A stretch of DNA of 64,000 nucleotides, taken from Halobacteriovoraceae bacterium (GTDB lineage Bacteria; Bdellovibrionota; Bacteriovoracia; Bacteriovoracales; Bacteriovoracaceae). Below are positions 24,037 through 30,821 of this stretch, piece by piece. The notes beneath the pieces were generated by a model. It ran no database searches and had not been told where the DNA came from. It was given only the letters and a program-made list of their open reading frames with translations. Positions within the stretch are counted from its first letter, which is position 1, and the number at the start of each line of letters is the position of its first letter. Where the stretch lies: NCBI GenBank assembly GCA_002711995.1, contig PASN01000008.1, positions 1-64,000 of the forward strand, given 5' to 3'. A program made the position numbers and the translations under genes.

Positions 24037-26067
24037 TTAGTAAAACGCCCAGCTTCCTCCAAGATTCACCCTACCTCCAGCTTGTTCATCCTCAGTGTAT
24101 CCAAAGGTGATTGTTGGGCCTGTTTTGTCTTTTTTGAGCCAGCTTTTTGAACCCAAAACTTCGGTCACCGCATATGAACCAGGCGCAAATGTTGGCATAT
24201 CTTTAGTTATTGGTGCTTGGTGCCTAGCTTCAATGCTGTAGTTTCTTTTAGTGTCCTCAAGAGCTGCTCGAACTGCATAGTAGTCTCCAATATTTCTGGT
24301 GTAGACTGCAGCATCTAAAGCAGCGTTTAAGTTTTCAGTGGCCTGATATGAAATTCCAGACTTATAGTTAATACCGTTTAAAATAATTCCCTTTCCTGAG
24401 AGTGTGTTCTCAGCTTGGGCCTGTGCATCTTTATTCCAAATAAATGTGTCAGCTTCAACTCTTACATAGGCCCCCACTTCATCGCCCCTATACCTAGCTT
24501 CAGCACCAGGGGTCAAGGTAACCGATGGTTCAGGCATAACACCTGTTTCCACTTTTTCTCCAGTGCTCTTATCCACAACGACACTTTTTGATAGTTGAAC
24601 TTCAGCTCTTAGGTCTAAGTTTGCCGCCACCGAAAACTTGTCAGTCGCCTTATAAGTATAAGTTGGGTTTTGTCTCATATACCCATAAAAGCCCTGAGTG
24701 CTCACTGTTTTATATGCTGTTTCACCATCTGTTTTATAAAAAGAAGCCCCATACTCGATGCCGTTTACATCCGAGTTGAAAGTGACCGCGGAAACCTTTG
24801 TGCCATCAGAGAGTTCACCAGTAACGATGGCGCCTTCACCAAAGTCTGTGCTTGTGTACACTTTGTTAATATTGTAATTTTTAGAGATATCGTTATTGGT
24901 TTTAAAGCCTGATGCTTCTCTTAACATCTTGCCAAGCTCTGTGGGCATTTGCAGCACAGCTTTCCCCTTGGCATCGTAAACTCTATAAGCAATACCAGTC
25001 ACTGGCATTCTTCCGCCTTGCTTCAGTTGAGCGACACCTTTGTTTGAATCATCAACCTGAGTTTCATTATAATTAATTTTATATAACTTGGACGGATCAT
25101 TGGGGTCAACAATCGCAAAAGTTTGGTGAGAGCCCTGTGCCGCTTGATATCCAACTCTATAAATATTTTTTGGATCGATTCCAAGCTCCATGGCAATCTC
25201 GGACTGAGCGGCGACAATGTCTCTACATGTTCCGCCTTCTTCTCCAGTCCCTAGAGTTGAAAATAATTGCTCTATGCTTACGACACTTAAATCACTGGAG
25301 TTGGCCCTTTCTTCCGAGTAAGTACTCAAAAACTTTCCACCTAATTGAGAAAGAAAATCAAGTTTTTCCTCGTAAGAAAGCTTGTCTTTTAAAACTCCAA
25401 TACTCTCTTTCCATTTCGAAGGATTTTGAATTGAATCTGACACGGCCTGTTCAACGCCAAGAATCGACTCAGGGATATCCAAATCAAACTTAACTTTTAT
25501 GTACTTTTTCATGTGACTTACTTTCTCTTCGCTTGAAAGCGTGCCCCATTTAGCTTTAATGTTTTTACGGTATTTGAGATAATGACGTACTAGGACATTG
25601 TAGTCACCCACCCATGCTTGATCGTTATCCCTCATAAATTGAGTATATCTGCTGTAGCTAAAGTCTGAGAGCTCTCTTTGCAACTGATCACCAGTGTTAT
25701 AGCTTGCGTAAGCTCCAACAACCCACTTTCTTTTGGATGCAAGCTCTTTAATTTCTTCCCTGTCTTTTTGAGCATCTGAATACTGACCGTTAACACAGTT
25801 TACATCAACATCTACTGTGGCAGCATTTTTATCCATTGATACTTTATTGTCTGCGTTAACGATTTGCCTAATTTCATCTTGGTAGTGAGTATAGGCCACA
25901 AGTCTTTCGGTTCCTTCAGTGTCTTGTTTAAAATCATCACTTACTGGAGCAAGCTTTTGAACAACTTGATGCGTCTCTTCGGCCAAAACCGCGATCCGCC
26001 CCAAGTCTGTCGTGGCCGCATATATTGAGGTAGAAAGAGATAAAAATACGACCGATGTTTTAAACAT
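24037..26067 (-). CDS. Exported protein with a transglutaminase-like core and beta-rich C-terminus
   Basis: The 676-residue product has a signal peptide (residues 1-17, ending YAA). Around residues 273-323 the order 'GGTCRDIVAAQ' (Cys about 278), 'GSHQTFAIVDPND' (His about 313, Asp about 320) matches the Cys-His-Asp layout of transglutaminase-like cysteine enzymes, which cross-link or hydrolyse peptide amides. Before it is a helical region with 'YASYNTGDQLQREL'. The last 300 residues are strand-rich with repeated 'Y.A.(D/E)' segments and end 'GGSWAFY', as in an outer-membrane barrel. Enzymatic function is inferred from motif order only. Confidence 0.72.
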   Translation of the reverse strand: MFKTSVVFLSLSTSIYAATTDLGRIAVLAEETHQVVQKLAPVSDDFKQDTEGTERLVAYTHYQDEIRQIVNADNKVSMDKNAATVDVDVNCVNGQYSDAQKDREEIKELASKRKWVVGAYASYNTGDQLQRELSDFSYSRYTQFMRDNDQAWVGDYNVLVRHYLKYRKNIKAKWGTLSSEEKVSHMKKYIKVKFDLDIPESILGVEQAVSDSIQNPSKWKESIGVLKDKLSYEEKLDFLSQLGGKFLSTYSEERANSSDLSVVSIEQLFSTLGTGEEGGTCRDIVAAQSEIAMELGIDPKNIYRVGYQAAQGSHQTFAIVDPNDPSKLYKINYNETQVDDSNKGVAQLKQGGRMPVTGIAYRVYDAKGKAVLQMPTELGKMLREASGFKTNNDISKNYNINKVYTSTDFGEGAIVTGELSDGTKVSAVTFNSDVNGIEYGASFYKTDGETAYKTVSTQGFYGYMRQNPTYTYKATDKFSVAANLDLRAEVQLSKSVVVDKSTGEKVETGVMPEPSVTLTPGAEARYRGDEVGAYVRVEADTFIWNKDAQAQAENTLSGKGIILNGINYKSGISYQATENLNAALDAAVYTRNIGDYYAVRAALEDTKRNYSIEARHQAPITKDMPTFAPGSYAVTEVLGSKSWLKKDKTGPTITFGYTEDEQAGGRVNLGGSWAFY

Positions 26068-26374
26068 ATAATCACCTTAAATAGTCTTCTCTTTCTCTTC
26101 GGCTTAAACATCTAAATTTATTAGTAACTTTGCATACAATCTGAAAAAAAGGTTTCAATATAGAAAATTTTAAAATAAGGCTAACACCTTGATTAGACTT
26201 GCTAAGTTTCCTTATTGAAAAGGCCTTAAAACCCCAAAGTATTTAATGATTCTTTATATGAAATTTAAGCTATATAGCACTTTTTTGAAAATTTTGGATT
26301 CCAGAGAAAAATGATAGGGATTTATCTTCCCACTAATTATTCAAAATGCTCACATGATCGAGTTGAAGGTCGAA
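26068..26374. other. Intergenic region, no recognised feature
   Basis: These 307 A+T-rich bases separate the 3' end of fic from the start of the 24037-26067 gene, which is also on the minus strand. They should hold the latter's promoter. A run AAGCTTCGCTTTAAGATTCG lies at the fic stop. I see no gene, and no convincing fifth copy of the helicase 3'-end repeat. Confidence 0.4.
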
Positions 26375-27601
26375 CTAAAGCTTCGCTTTAAGATTCGATT
26401 TATTTATTCGGTAAAAAAACTTCTTGCCCTGTTTAATCTCATCAAGGAGTCCTTTACCTAGCAAGTTTTTCAGCTCCCTCCGTGCTATTTCACGAGACTT
26501 TCCAATATCGGAAGAGTATTCCTCTATAGATATTACTTTGTGTTTATTCAAGCTTAAACGCTGAAGCAATGAAGTTTGATTCCGGGTGAGGTTTTCTCTA
26601 TTCTCTAAAACTGAAATTTTCATTAAAAACTCTAACTTTCTTTCTACCTTGCCAACTGCAGTGACAAGAGAGTCTAAGCAAAAATCTATAAAGTAAGTAA
26701 TATCTAAGTCATGCTCTTTGACCAAATCAAAAGACTTCACATACCTTTTACCGTGTGACTTTAAGTCTGCTGATACAGATAAAAGTTCCACAAATTTCAA
26801 ATCGTTTTTAATCGATTTAAAGTAAAAAAGAGTTCTTGCAGTTCGTCCGTTTCCATCAAAAAATGGATGAATATAAGCTGTGAAATAATGAAGAAGTATT
26901 CCCTTTATCAATCCATGCAAAAAACGGGGGTGATTCGTCGTTAGCTCAATTGCTTCGTCTAGTGCCTCATTTATCTTTTTATGAGGTATTCCTTCATGCT
27001 TTCCCACGTATACGGTATCGTTTCGAAATTTTCCACAAAAGTTTGCATCATCTCCCAATAGCGTATTATTTGAAACGATTTCGTGAATCTTTAGAATTAA
27101 TCCAGTTGAAATGGGTAGAGCAGCATTGTCTTTAATCCACTTCATCGCATTGTAATTGTTGATTAACATCCACTCATCTTTATTTTTTGGACTTTCACCA
27201 GATGCGATTAAGGCCTTGGCCTTTGAACGAGTGCTATTCGCACCTTCATAGATAGCTGAAGTTACGGCCTCCTCAACTGATGCATTCGATATAAATTCGT
27301 TTTTAAACACTCTTTGGGTGCTAATTATTGCAAATAAATTACTTCCAGTTGTTTCTATGTACTGAATTTTTTTTAATATAGAATCAGAGGGGTAAAACCA
27401 AAACTTTTTATCTATGGATTTGAAAAATAACGGAATCGATCCCATTTTTCGATAGGTTTGAATTTTTTCCTTGAGTTGTGGCCAACTTCTTTTTGATTCA
27501 CCAATTTTGTCCAAACGATACTTGATATCCTCTAAAGGAACATACCTTTCCTGGGTATACTTCAACCACAACTCAGTATTTAAAAACTCAAACTCAGACA
27601 T
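26375..27601 (-). CDS. fic: Fic-family AMP-transferase with C-terminal winged helix
   Basis: The 408-residue protein has the Fic motif 'HPFFDGNGRTAR' (about 245-256), which uses the His to transfer AMP to hydroxyl side chains of target proteins. Upstream, 'SAIYEG' (about 113-118) fits the [S/T]xxxE[G/N] inhibitory helix of self-inhibited class II Fic proteins. The C-terminal 100 residues look like a winged HTH ('ISIEEYSSDIGKSREIARRELKNLLGKGLLDE'), giving possible DNA binding and autoregulation. AGGAA precedes the ATG. It is the outermost gene of the toxin-antitoxin island and has no separate antitoxin gene beside it. Confidence 0.92.
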   Translation of the reverse strand: MSEFEFLNTELWLKYTQERYVPLEDIKYRLDKIGESKRSWPQLKEKIQTYRKMGSIPLFFKSIDKKFWFYPSDSILKKIQYIETTGSNLFAIISTQRVFKNEFISNASVEEAVTSAIYEGANSTRSKAKALIASGESPKNKDEWMLINNYNAMKWIKDNAALPISTGLILKIHEIVSNNTLLGDDANFCGKFRNDTVYVGKHEGIPHKKINEALDEAIELTTNHPRFLHGLIKGILLHYFTAYIHPFFDGNGRTARTLFYFKSIKNDLKFVELLSVSADLKSHGKRYVKSFDLVKEHDLDITYFIDFCLDSLVTAVGKVERKLEFLMKISVLENRENLTRNQTSLLQRLSLNKHKVISIEEYSSDIGKSREIARRELKNLLGKGLLDEIKQGKKFFYRINKSNLKAKL

Positions 27602-27609
27602 ATTAATTC

Positions 27610-27777
27610 CTACAAAATTCTCAACCCTTTCTTGTAGTTAACTACAAAAAATACTTAATAAATAGTAGCATATTAGTGGGGCCTAACACTGTCTTTCTAC
27701 AACTTTTGCCACTAAAATTTGTAGAAAGATAAAGGTTTGATAATTTTTCTTTTAAAATCGGTTGCTTACAACTACAA
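27610..27777. promoter_or_regulatory. Cluster of CTACAA/TTGTAG sites upstream of fic
   Basis: The hexamer CTACAA or its complement occurs six times: 27610-27615 (at the fic ribosome-binding site), a perfect 16-base palindrome TTGTAGTTAACTACAA at 27632-27647, a wider inverted pair TTTCTACAA (27694-27702) / TTGTAGAAA (27719-27727), and AACTACAA at 27770-27777. This looks like a multi-site operator, possibly for the winged helix of Fic itself. Confidence 0.55.
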
Positions 27778-27930
27778 CATTTTATTCAAATTTCGGGGGG
27801 CTGGCAAAGTTGCATCATTTTCAAAAAAGCGCAAAAAGGTTTCCTTTGTGCAATTAAAAAATAACAATACTAAAACATCTGAATACATTAACAGCCAAGA
27901 ATGAAAGCTCGGCTAATTATGTAATGCCAA

Positions 27931-28001
27931 GGGTAAAGATCCTATGTCAAACCCACAGGATGACCTACGATTATTACACTCAAGGTGTGTGACATAGACC
28001 C
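27931..28001. repeat. Inverted repeat abutting helicase fragment D
   Basis: CTATGTCA (27942-27949) pairs with TGACATAG (27990-27997), and outer GGGT (27931-27934) with ACCC (27998-28001). The right end falls on the stop codon of fragment D. The rest of 27778-27930 has no recognised gene. It may be a terminator-like structure or mark the insertion boundary. Confidence 0.4.
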
Positions 28002-28095
28002 TAACCATTTACCAGATACTCAAAGTCCTCATAGGATAGTCCAGTTTTAGCGAATGCGGCTAATTTGTTATTGAAGTTCTCCTTAATGAATAAAA
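28001..28095 (-). pseudogene. Displaced 3' end of the SNF2 helicase gene (copy D)
   Basis: Read on the minus strand, this piece encodes the helicase tail: the core A-A-F-A-K-T-G-L-S-Y-E-D-F-E-Y-L-V is identical to the C-terminus of the 30684-33008 protein, followed by N-G and a TAG stop. Homology fades about 31 codons upstream of the stop. There is no start codon or domain. It is the most distal of three such fragments and is in the same orientation as the intact gene. Confidence 0.85.
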
Positions 28096-28116
28096 GCACA
28101 GGTTAACTTTATAGGC

Positions 28117-28458
28117 CTATTCTTCTATATTGTAAGTTGGTATGGAGTTATCTGGATAAACCCTATGATTTAGCATTCTATTATCTATAAGATCTAGCAA
28201 GTAAACGATAGTTTGCTCTTCTTTTATAACTGTTTTCATAAATACACGATATCTTCCATTAGAAAATGGCCAAGATTGATCTCCAGTGCTTGGATGCGGT
28301 GCTGGAGTGGTAGGATTTTGCTTTATAAACTCTTTAACTCGATCATGCTCATCATGAAACTTCTGAACCAACTCAATAGATTCAGTTTGTTCATAAATAA
28401 AATTTTGAATTTCTAAAAGTCTCTCGACGTAGGCCTTTGTCGTAAGAAGCTTAGTCAT
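28117..28458 (-). CDS. RelE/ParE-like toxin
   Basis: The 113-residue protein follows a Phd-type antitoxin gene with a 4-base ATGA overlap. It has the general order of RelE/ParE-like toxins: N-terminal helices ('YVERLLEIQNFIYEQTES'), then strands with 'NGRYRVFMKTVIKEEQTIVYLLDLIDNRML' near the C-terminus. RelE family toxins cut mRNA on the ribosome and ParE toxins poison gyrase; which applies is not clear. The N-terminus is longer and more helical than in the E. coli members. Together with 28455-28709 it fills the interval between helicase fragments D and C. Confidence 0.7.
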   Translation of the reverse strand: MTKLLTTKAYVERLLEIQNFIYEQTESIELVQKFHDEHDRVKEFIKQNPTTPAPHPSTGDQSWPFSNGRYRVFMKTVIKEEQTIVYLLDLIDNRMLNHRVYPDNSIPTYNIEE

Positions 28459-28709
28459 TTTGTTTTTAAATGAGACATTAGCTCATCACCGGAGGGAACG
28501 TTCTGAGTTTCACCATCAAGAATATCAGACATTGATAAAAGTCTTCGTTGCAACGACATGATCTCCATTTGCATTTTGTTGTATTCAGTTTCATTTATAA
28601 GAATGTAACTTTCTCCAGAACGTCTTTGGATTCTTATGGGCTCGCTTGTGGCCAGTTCTAAGTAGTCTTTCATTTCGGCCCTAAGTTTTTTTGGATTCGT
28701 GATTTCCAT
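28455..28709 (-). CDS. Phd/YefM-family antitoxin
   Basis: The 84-residue protein has the family layout: 'KKLRAEMKDYLELATSEPIRIQRRSGESYILINETEYNKMQ' with the DNA-binding N-terminal domain and a C-terminal toxin-binding helix. It precedes the toxin, as usual for this type. A perfect palindrome lies 31 bases upstream. The start is ATG 28709 with GAGGTAT ahead. Confidence 0.85.
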   Translation of the reverse strand: MEITNPKKLRAEMKDYLELATSEPIRIQRRSGESYILINETEYNKMQMEIMSLQRRLLSMSDILDGETQNVPSGDELMSHLKTK

Positions 28710-28739
28710 AATATACCTCGCTTACTCACATATTACCAC

Positions 28740-28753
28740 TAGGTGTACACCTA
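28740..28753. promoter_or_regulatory. Operator palindrome of the Phd-type pair
   Basis: TAGGTGTACACCTA is a perfect 14-base palindrome. Its place 31 bases upstream of the antitoxin start fits an autorepression site. Phd/YefM antitoxins are known to bind short palindromes in their own promoters. Confidence 0.6.
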
Positions 28754-28819
28754 AGCAAGAACCCATGAAAAACTTAGATATCTTTTGGATAACTAAGCTG
28801 CCTTTTCATATCATTTCAA

Positions 28820-28895
28820 TCACTTACCAACTAGATACTCAAAGTTCTCATAAGATAGTCCAGTTTTGGCGAATGCCGCTTTTTGATTTAAGGCC
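28820..28895 (-). pseudogene. Displaced 3' end of the SNF2 helicase gene (copy C)
   Basis: On the minus strand this encodes A-A-F-A-K-T-G-L-S-Y-E-N-F-E-Y-L-V-G-K and a TGA stop, the helicase tail with one Asp to Asn change. About 20 codons upstream of the stop a net two-base loss breaks the frame, and homology ends near 28895. An imperfect hairpin (28773-28797) lies just left of it. It separates the Phd/RelE-like pair from the DUF4160 pair. Confidence 0.8.
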
Positions 28896-28952
28896 TTTCC
28901 ATTTAAATTGTGAAAGTTTTTAATGCAATAAGAAGGAGGAAGAGCTAGTCTT

Positions 28953-29201
28953 CTAGCCCTCAGTACCAGTGCTTTTAAAAACCTCTTGTTCAAGCTTTTT
29001 CAGTCTACTTTCAAAAGAGTTATCAATAAGAACTGATCTTAGTATATCATCCAAAACAATATTGTATGGTCTTCCTTCGGATTTGGCTTTTGCCTTTAGG
29101 GCCCTCACCACGTCAACACTTAAAAAAGGACTGATTCTGGCCTTAGCCGATTTAGGATTATCAAGTGCCTCGTTAATTTCATTAAGTAATTCATTTTCCA
29201 T
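28953..29201 (-). CDS. CopG/BrnA-like ribbon-helix-helix antitoxin
   Basis: From ATG 29201 the product has 82 residues: MENELLNEINEALDNPKSAK..., then 'ISPFLSVDVVRALKAKAKSEGRPYNIVLDDILRSVL', which resembles the ribbon-helix-helix segment of BrnA/CopG antitoxins. The frame is open to 29228, but that would overlap the upstream gene. The start is 2 bases after the stop of the DUF4160 gene. Function as antitoxin is inferred from fold and partner. Confidence 0.65.
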   Translation of the reverse strand: MENELLNEINEALDNPKSAKARISPFLSVDVVRALKAKAKSEGRPYNIVLDDILRSVLIDNSFESRLKKLEQEVFKSTGTEG

Positions 29202-29203
29202 AA

Positions 29204-29461
29204 TTATTCTCCGAAAATTTCCAACCAAAAATCATTCAAAATATCTGAGTTTGACCTTACAAGTTTTAAAAGTGGTCCAATTTCATGATCCTTTAACCCA
29301 TAATTTTTTTTAATAGTGAAGTTATCAAGCCATACTTCGCAAAGCCTTTGATTTTTAAAGTCAATATGGATATGTGCACGAAGTCCTTCATCCTGATAGA
29401 AATAAAACTTTAGCAAATTAATTTTAAGGGCAACATGCTTTACCATGTACATATAATACAC
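29204..29461 (-). CDS. DUF4160-type probable toxin
   Basis: The 85-residue protein shows the DUF4160 pattern 'FYFYQDEGLRAHIHIDF', a conserved 'E-V-W-L-D-N' strand and a terminal 'D-F-W-L-E-I-F-G' helix. Genes of this family are usually paired with small DNA-binding proteins and are regarded as toxin-antitoxin modules; the biochemical activity is not established. Here it precedes the CopG/BrnA-like gene by 2 bases. The exact start is uncertain because Met1, Met4 and Met6 are all possible. Confidence 0.7.
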   Translation of the reverse strand: MYYMYMVKHVALKINLLKFYFYQDEGLRAHIHIDFKNQRLCEVWLDNFTIKKNYGLKDHEIGPLLKLVRSNSDILNDFWLEIFGE

Positions 29462-29487
29462 ATTTCTTGCACATAAATCAATAAGGC

Positions 29488-29509
29488 CTATATACTCGTG
29501 TTTATAGGT
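29488..29509. promoter_or_regulatory. Dyad upstream of the DUF4160 pair
   Basis: CCTATA (29488-29493) and TATAGG (29504-29509) form an inverted repeat 27 bases ahead of the DUF4160 start. It may be this module's operator. It lies 34 bases left of fragment B. Confidence 0.4.
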
Positions 29510-29543
29510 ACTTAAATTAATTATTTGATATTTTATAGCGTCG

Positions 29544-29681
29544 TTATCTCCCTACAAGGTATTCGAAGTCCTCATAGGATAGTCCAGTTTTTGCGAAGGC
29601 CGCTTTTTTGATATTGAAGACCTTTTCGCTAAATAAGCCTTCAATTGCGAAGGTTTTGCACTCCTTCAAGAATTCTACTTT
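29544..29681 (-). pseudogene. Displaced 3' end of the SNF2 helicase gene (copy B)
   Basis: This is the longest displaced copy, 46 codons including the stop, and it matches 30684-30821 without gaps. Of the last 37 amino-acid codons, I count 12 synonymous and 4 amino-acid-changing differences; the last 21 have 9 synonymous and none changing. The end V-G-R and TAA stop are kept. Homology stops at an in-frame TAG at 29682-29684. The pattern is that of a gene end diverged under purifying selection, not of a decaying copy. Confidence 0.9.
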
Positions 29682-29831
29682 CTAGCTTACCGGTAGTACT
29701 CAATTTCTTTACAACATTCCGAACCGCAATGAGGTCACATGATTTCAAGCTCTTAGTTATATAAAGTTTAATCACTCTTTGCATATTATCTCTGACAATC
29801 AATTGTAAACTGAGTGTACAGATGTTAAAAT

Positions 29832-29846
29832 GTAAACCTGGTTTAC
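29832..29846. promoter_or_regulatory. Operator palindrome of the DUF4258-like pair
   Basis: GTAAACC-T-GGTTTAC is a near-perfect palindrome 19 bases ahead of the 29866 start. A weaker second copy of the half-site, GTAAACTGAGTGTAC, lies at 29805-29819. Two spaced sites suit repression by the HTH protein encoded at 30212. Confidence 0.55.
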
Positions 29847-29865
29847 GTCATAAACAGGAAATTTA

Positions 29866-30198
29866 ATGGGTAAACCAATACGGCCCACAAAAAAGACTGA
29901 TAGAGAGCTCTTCAGACTTATAAATAAGATGCTTTCTAACGGCGAGTACTTTTTTAAAAGGCACGCCAAATCACGTCAAAAAGATCGGGCTATAAGGGAC
30001 TTAGAAGTTCTGGATATATTAGAGGGAAAACGCAATAGAAACCGACACCGAAATAAAAGAAAAGATAAATATGAAATTGGAAATGAAGACTGGAACTACT
30101 GTATTGAAGGAAACAATTTAGATAAGAAGAAGATGAGAATAATAATTTCCTTTGAAAACGGCATGATTCCAATAATAACCGTTATGTGGATTGAGTAA
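29866..30198 (+). CDS. DUF4258-like probable toxin
   Basis: The 110-residue basic protein contains 'FFKRHAKSRQKDRAIRDLEVLDILEGKRNR', which fits the 'H-A-x-x-R-x-x-x-R-x-I' motif of DUF4258/MqsR-like small toxins, followed by a beta-strand region ('KMRIIISFENGMIPIITVMWI'). An AGGAA site lies 6 bases before the ATG. It is followed 13 bases later by an HTH protein, the toxin-first order known from mqsRA and higBA. RNase activity is a guess from family resemblance. Confidence 0.65.
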   Translation: MGKPIRPTKKTDRELFRLINKMLSNGEYFFKRHAKSRQKDRAIRDLEVLDILEGKRNRNRHRNKRKDKYEIGNEDWNYCIEGNNLDKKKMRIIISFENGMIPIITVMWIE

Positions 30199-30211
30199 TT
30201 AAAGAGTCACT

Positions 30212-30667
30212 ATGAAAACGAAAACCGCAAAAAATTATACCTACAATGGTCTTGGCTTCCCTATTAAGCTTCAAAATATAACCTTGATGCTAATAGATGA
30301 TGAGTGGTCTCCAAGGATTGATATTAGAAAAATAGCTGTAAACGCAATTAGAGAACTTCCCTATCAAAAAGAAAGGCTGACAGGCCACCAGATTAAATTC
30401 ATAAGAACATACTTTGAGATGTCTCTTAGGGAGTTTGCATCACAAGTTGTAAGTGAGTCCCACAACGCAGTTGCCAAGTGGGAAAGATTTGGAGCCGAAC
30501 CAACAAACATGGATGAAAATATTGAGAGCATGCTTAGGCTCTACATCATTGACAAGGTTTCCACTAAAACCAAAAAACAGGCACAGGAATTTATAAAATC
30601 ATTCAGGATCATTAGAGAAATGAGCTTCATAAAAAAGACCCCAAAGCCTCTTTTGATAAGGGCCTAA
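30212..30667 (+). CDS. HTH antitoxin-like regulator (MqsA/HigA type)
   Basis: The 151-residue protein has a helix-turn-helix at about 49-91: 'LTGHQIKFIRTYFEMSLREFAS' followed by 'SHNAVAKWERFG', resembling the DNA-binding half of MqsA/HigA-like antitoxins. The N-terminal 45 residues would bind the toxin; the zinc cysteines of MqsA are absent. Its stop lies inside a terminator hairpin. With 29866-30198 it occupies the interval between fragment B and the intact helicase 3' end, on the strand opposite to the other modules. Confidence 0.7.
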   Translation: MKTKTAKNYTYNGLGFPIKLQNITLMLIDDEWSPRIDIRKIAVNAIRELPYQKERLTGHQIKFIRTYFEMSLREFASQVVSESHNAVAKWERFGAEPTNMDENIESMLRLYIIDKVSTKTKKQAQEFIKSFRIIREMSFIKKTPKPLLIRA

Positions 30668-30676
30668 AGCCTTTTT
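30658..30676 (+). terminator. Terminator of the DUF4258-like pair
   Basis: AAGG(G)C, a CTAAA loop and GCCTT form a short stem with a one-base bulge, followed by a T-run. It overlaps the stop of the 30212 gene and ends 8 bases before the helicase stop on the other strand. Confidence 0.5.
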
Positions 30677-30683
30677 AGTGCAA

Positions 30684-30821
30684 TTACCTTCCCACAAGGT
30701 ACTCAAAGTCTTCATAAGATAGTCCAGTTTTTGCAAATGCCGCTTTTTTGACATTGAAGGCCTCTTCGCTGAATAGGCCCTCAATTGCTAAGGTTTTACG
30801 CTGTTTTAAGGTTTCAATCTT
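30684..30821 (-). repeat. Helicase 3'-end direct repeat, intact copy A
   Basis: This is the coding end of the helicase gene, and it recurs at 29544 (copy B), 28820 (copy C) and 28001 (copy D), all in the same orientation. Distances between stop codons are 1140, 724 and 819 bases. On the stop side all copies lose similarity right after the stop codon. On the other side they lose it at different points (B longest). Confidence 0.9.

Noticed and set aside
26200-26225. Possible fifth, decayed copy of the helicase tail left of fic
   Set aside because: A short GCTAAG...TTATTGAA stretch resembles part of copy D, but there is no stop-side match and it is too short to trust.
28001-30683. Integron cassette array
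   Set aside because: There is no integron integrase, no attC core (GTTRRRY/RYYYAAC) at the junctions, and cassette genes face both ways. The junction sequence is the helicase tail instead.
28001-30821. CRISPR array
   Set aside because: The direct repeats are few, 76-138 bases, spaced 0.7-1.1 kb apart, and encode a protein tail.
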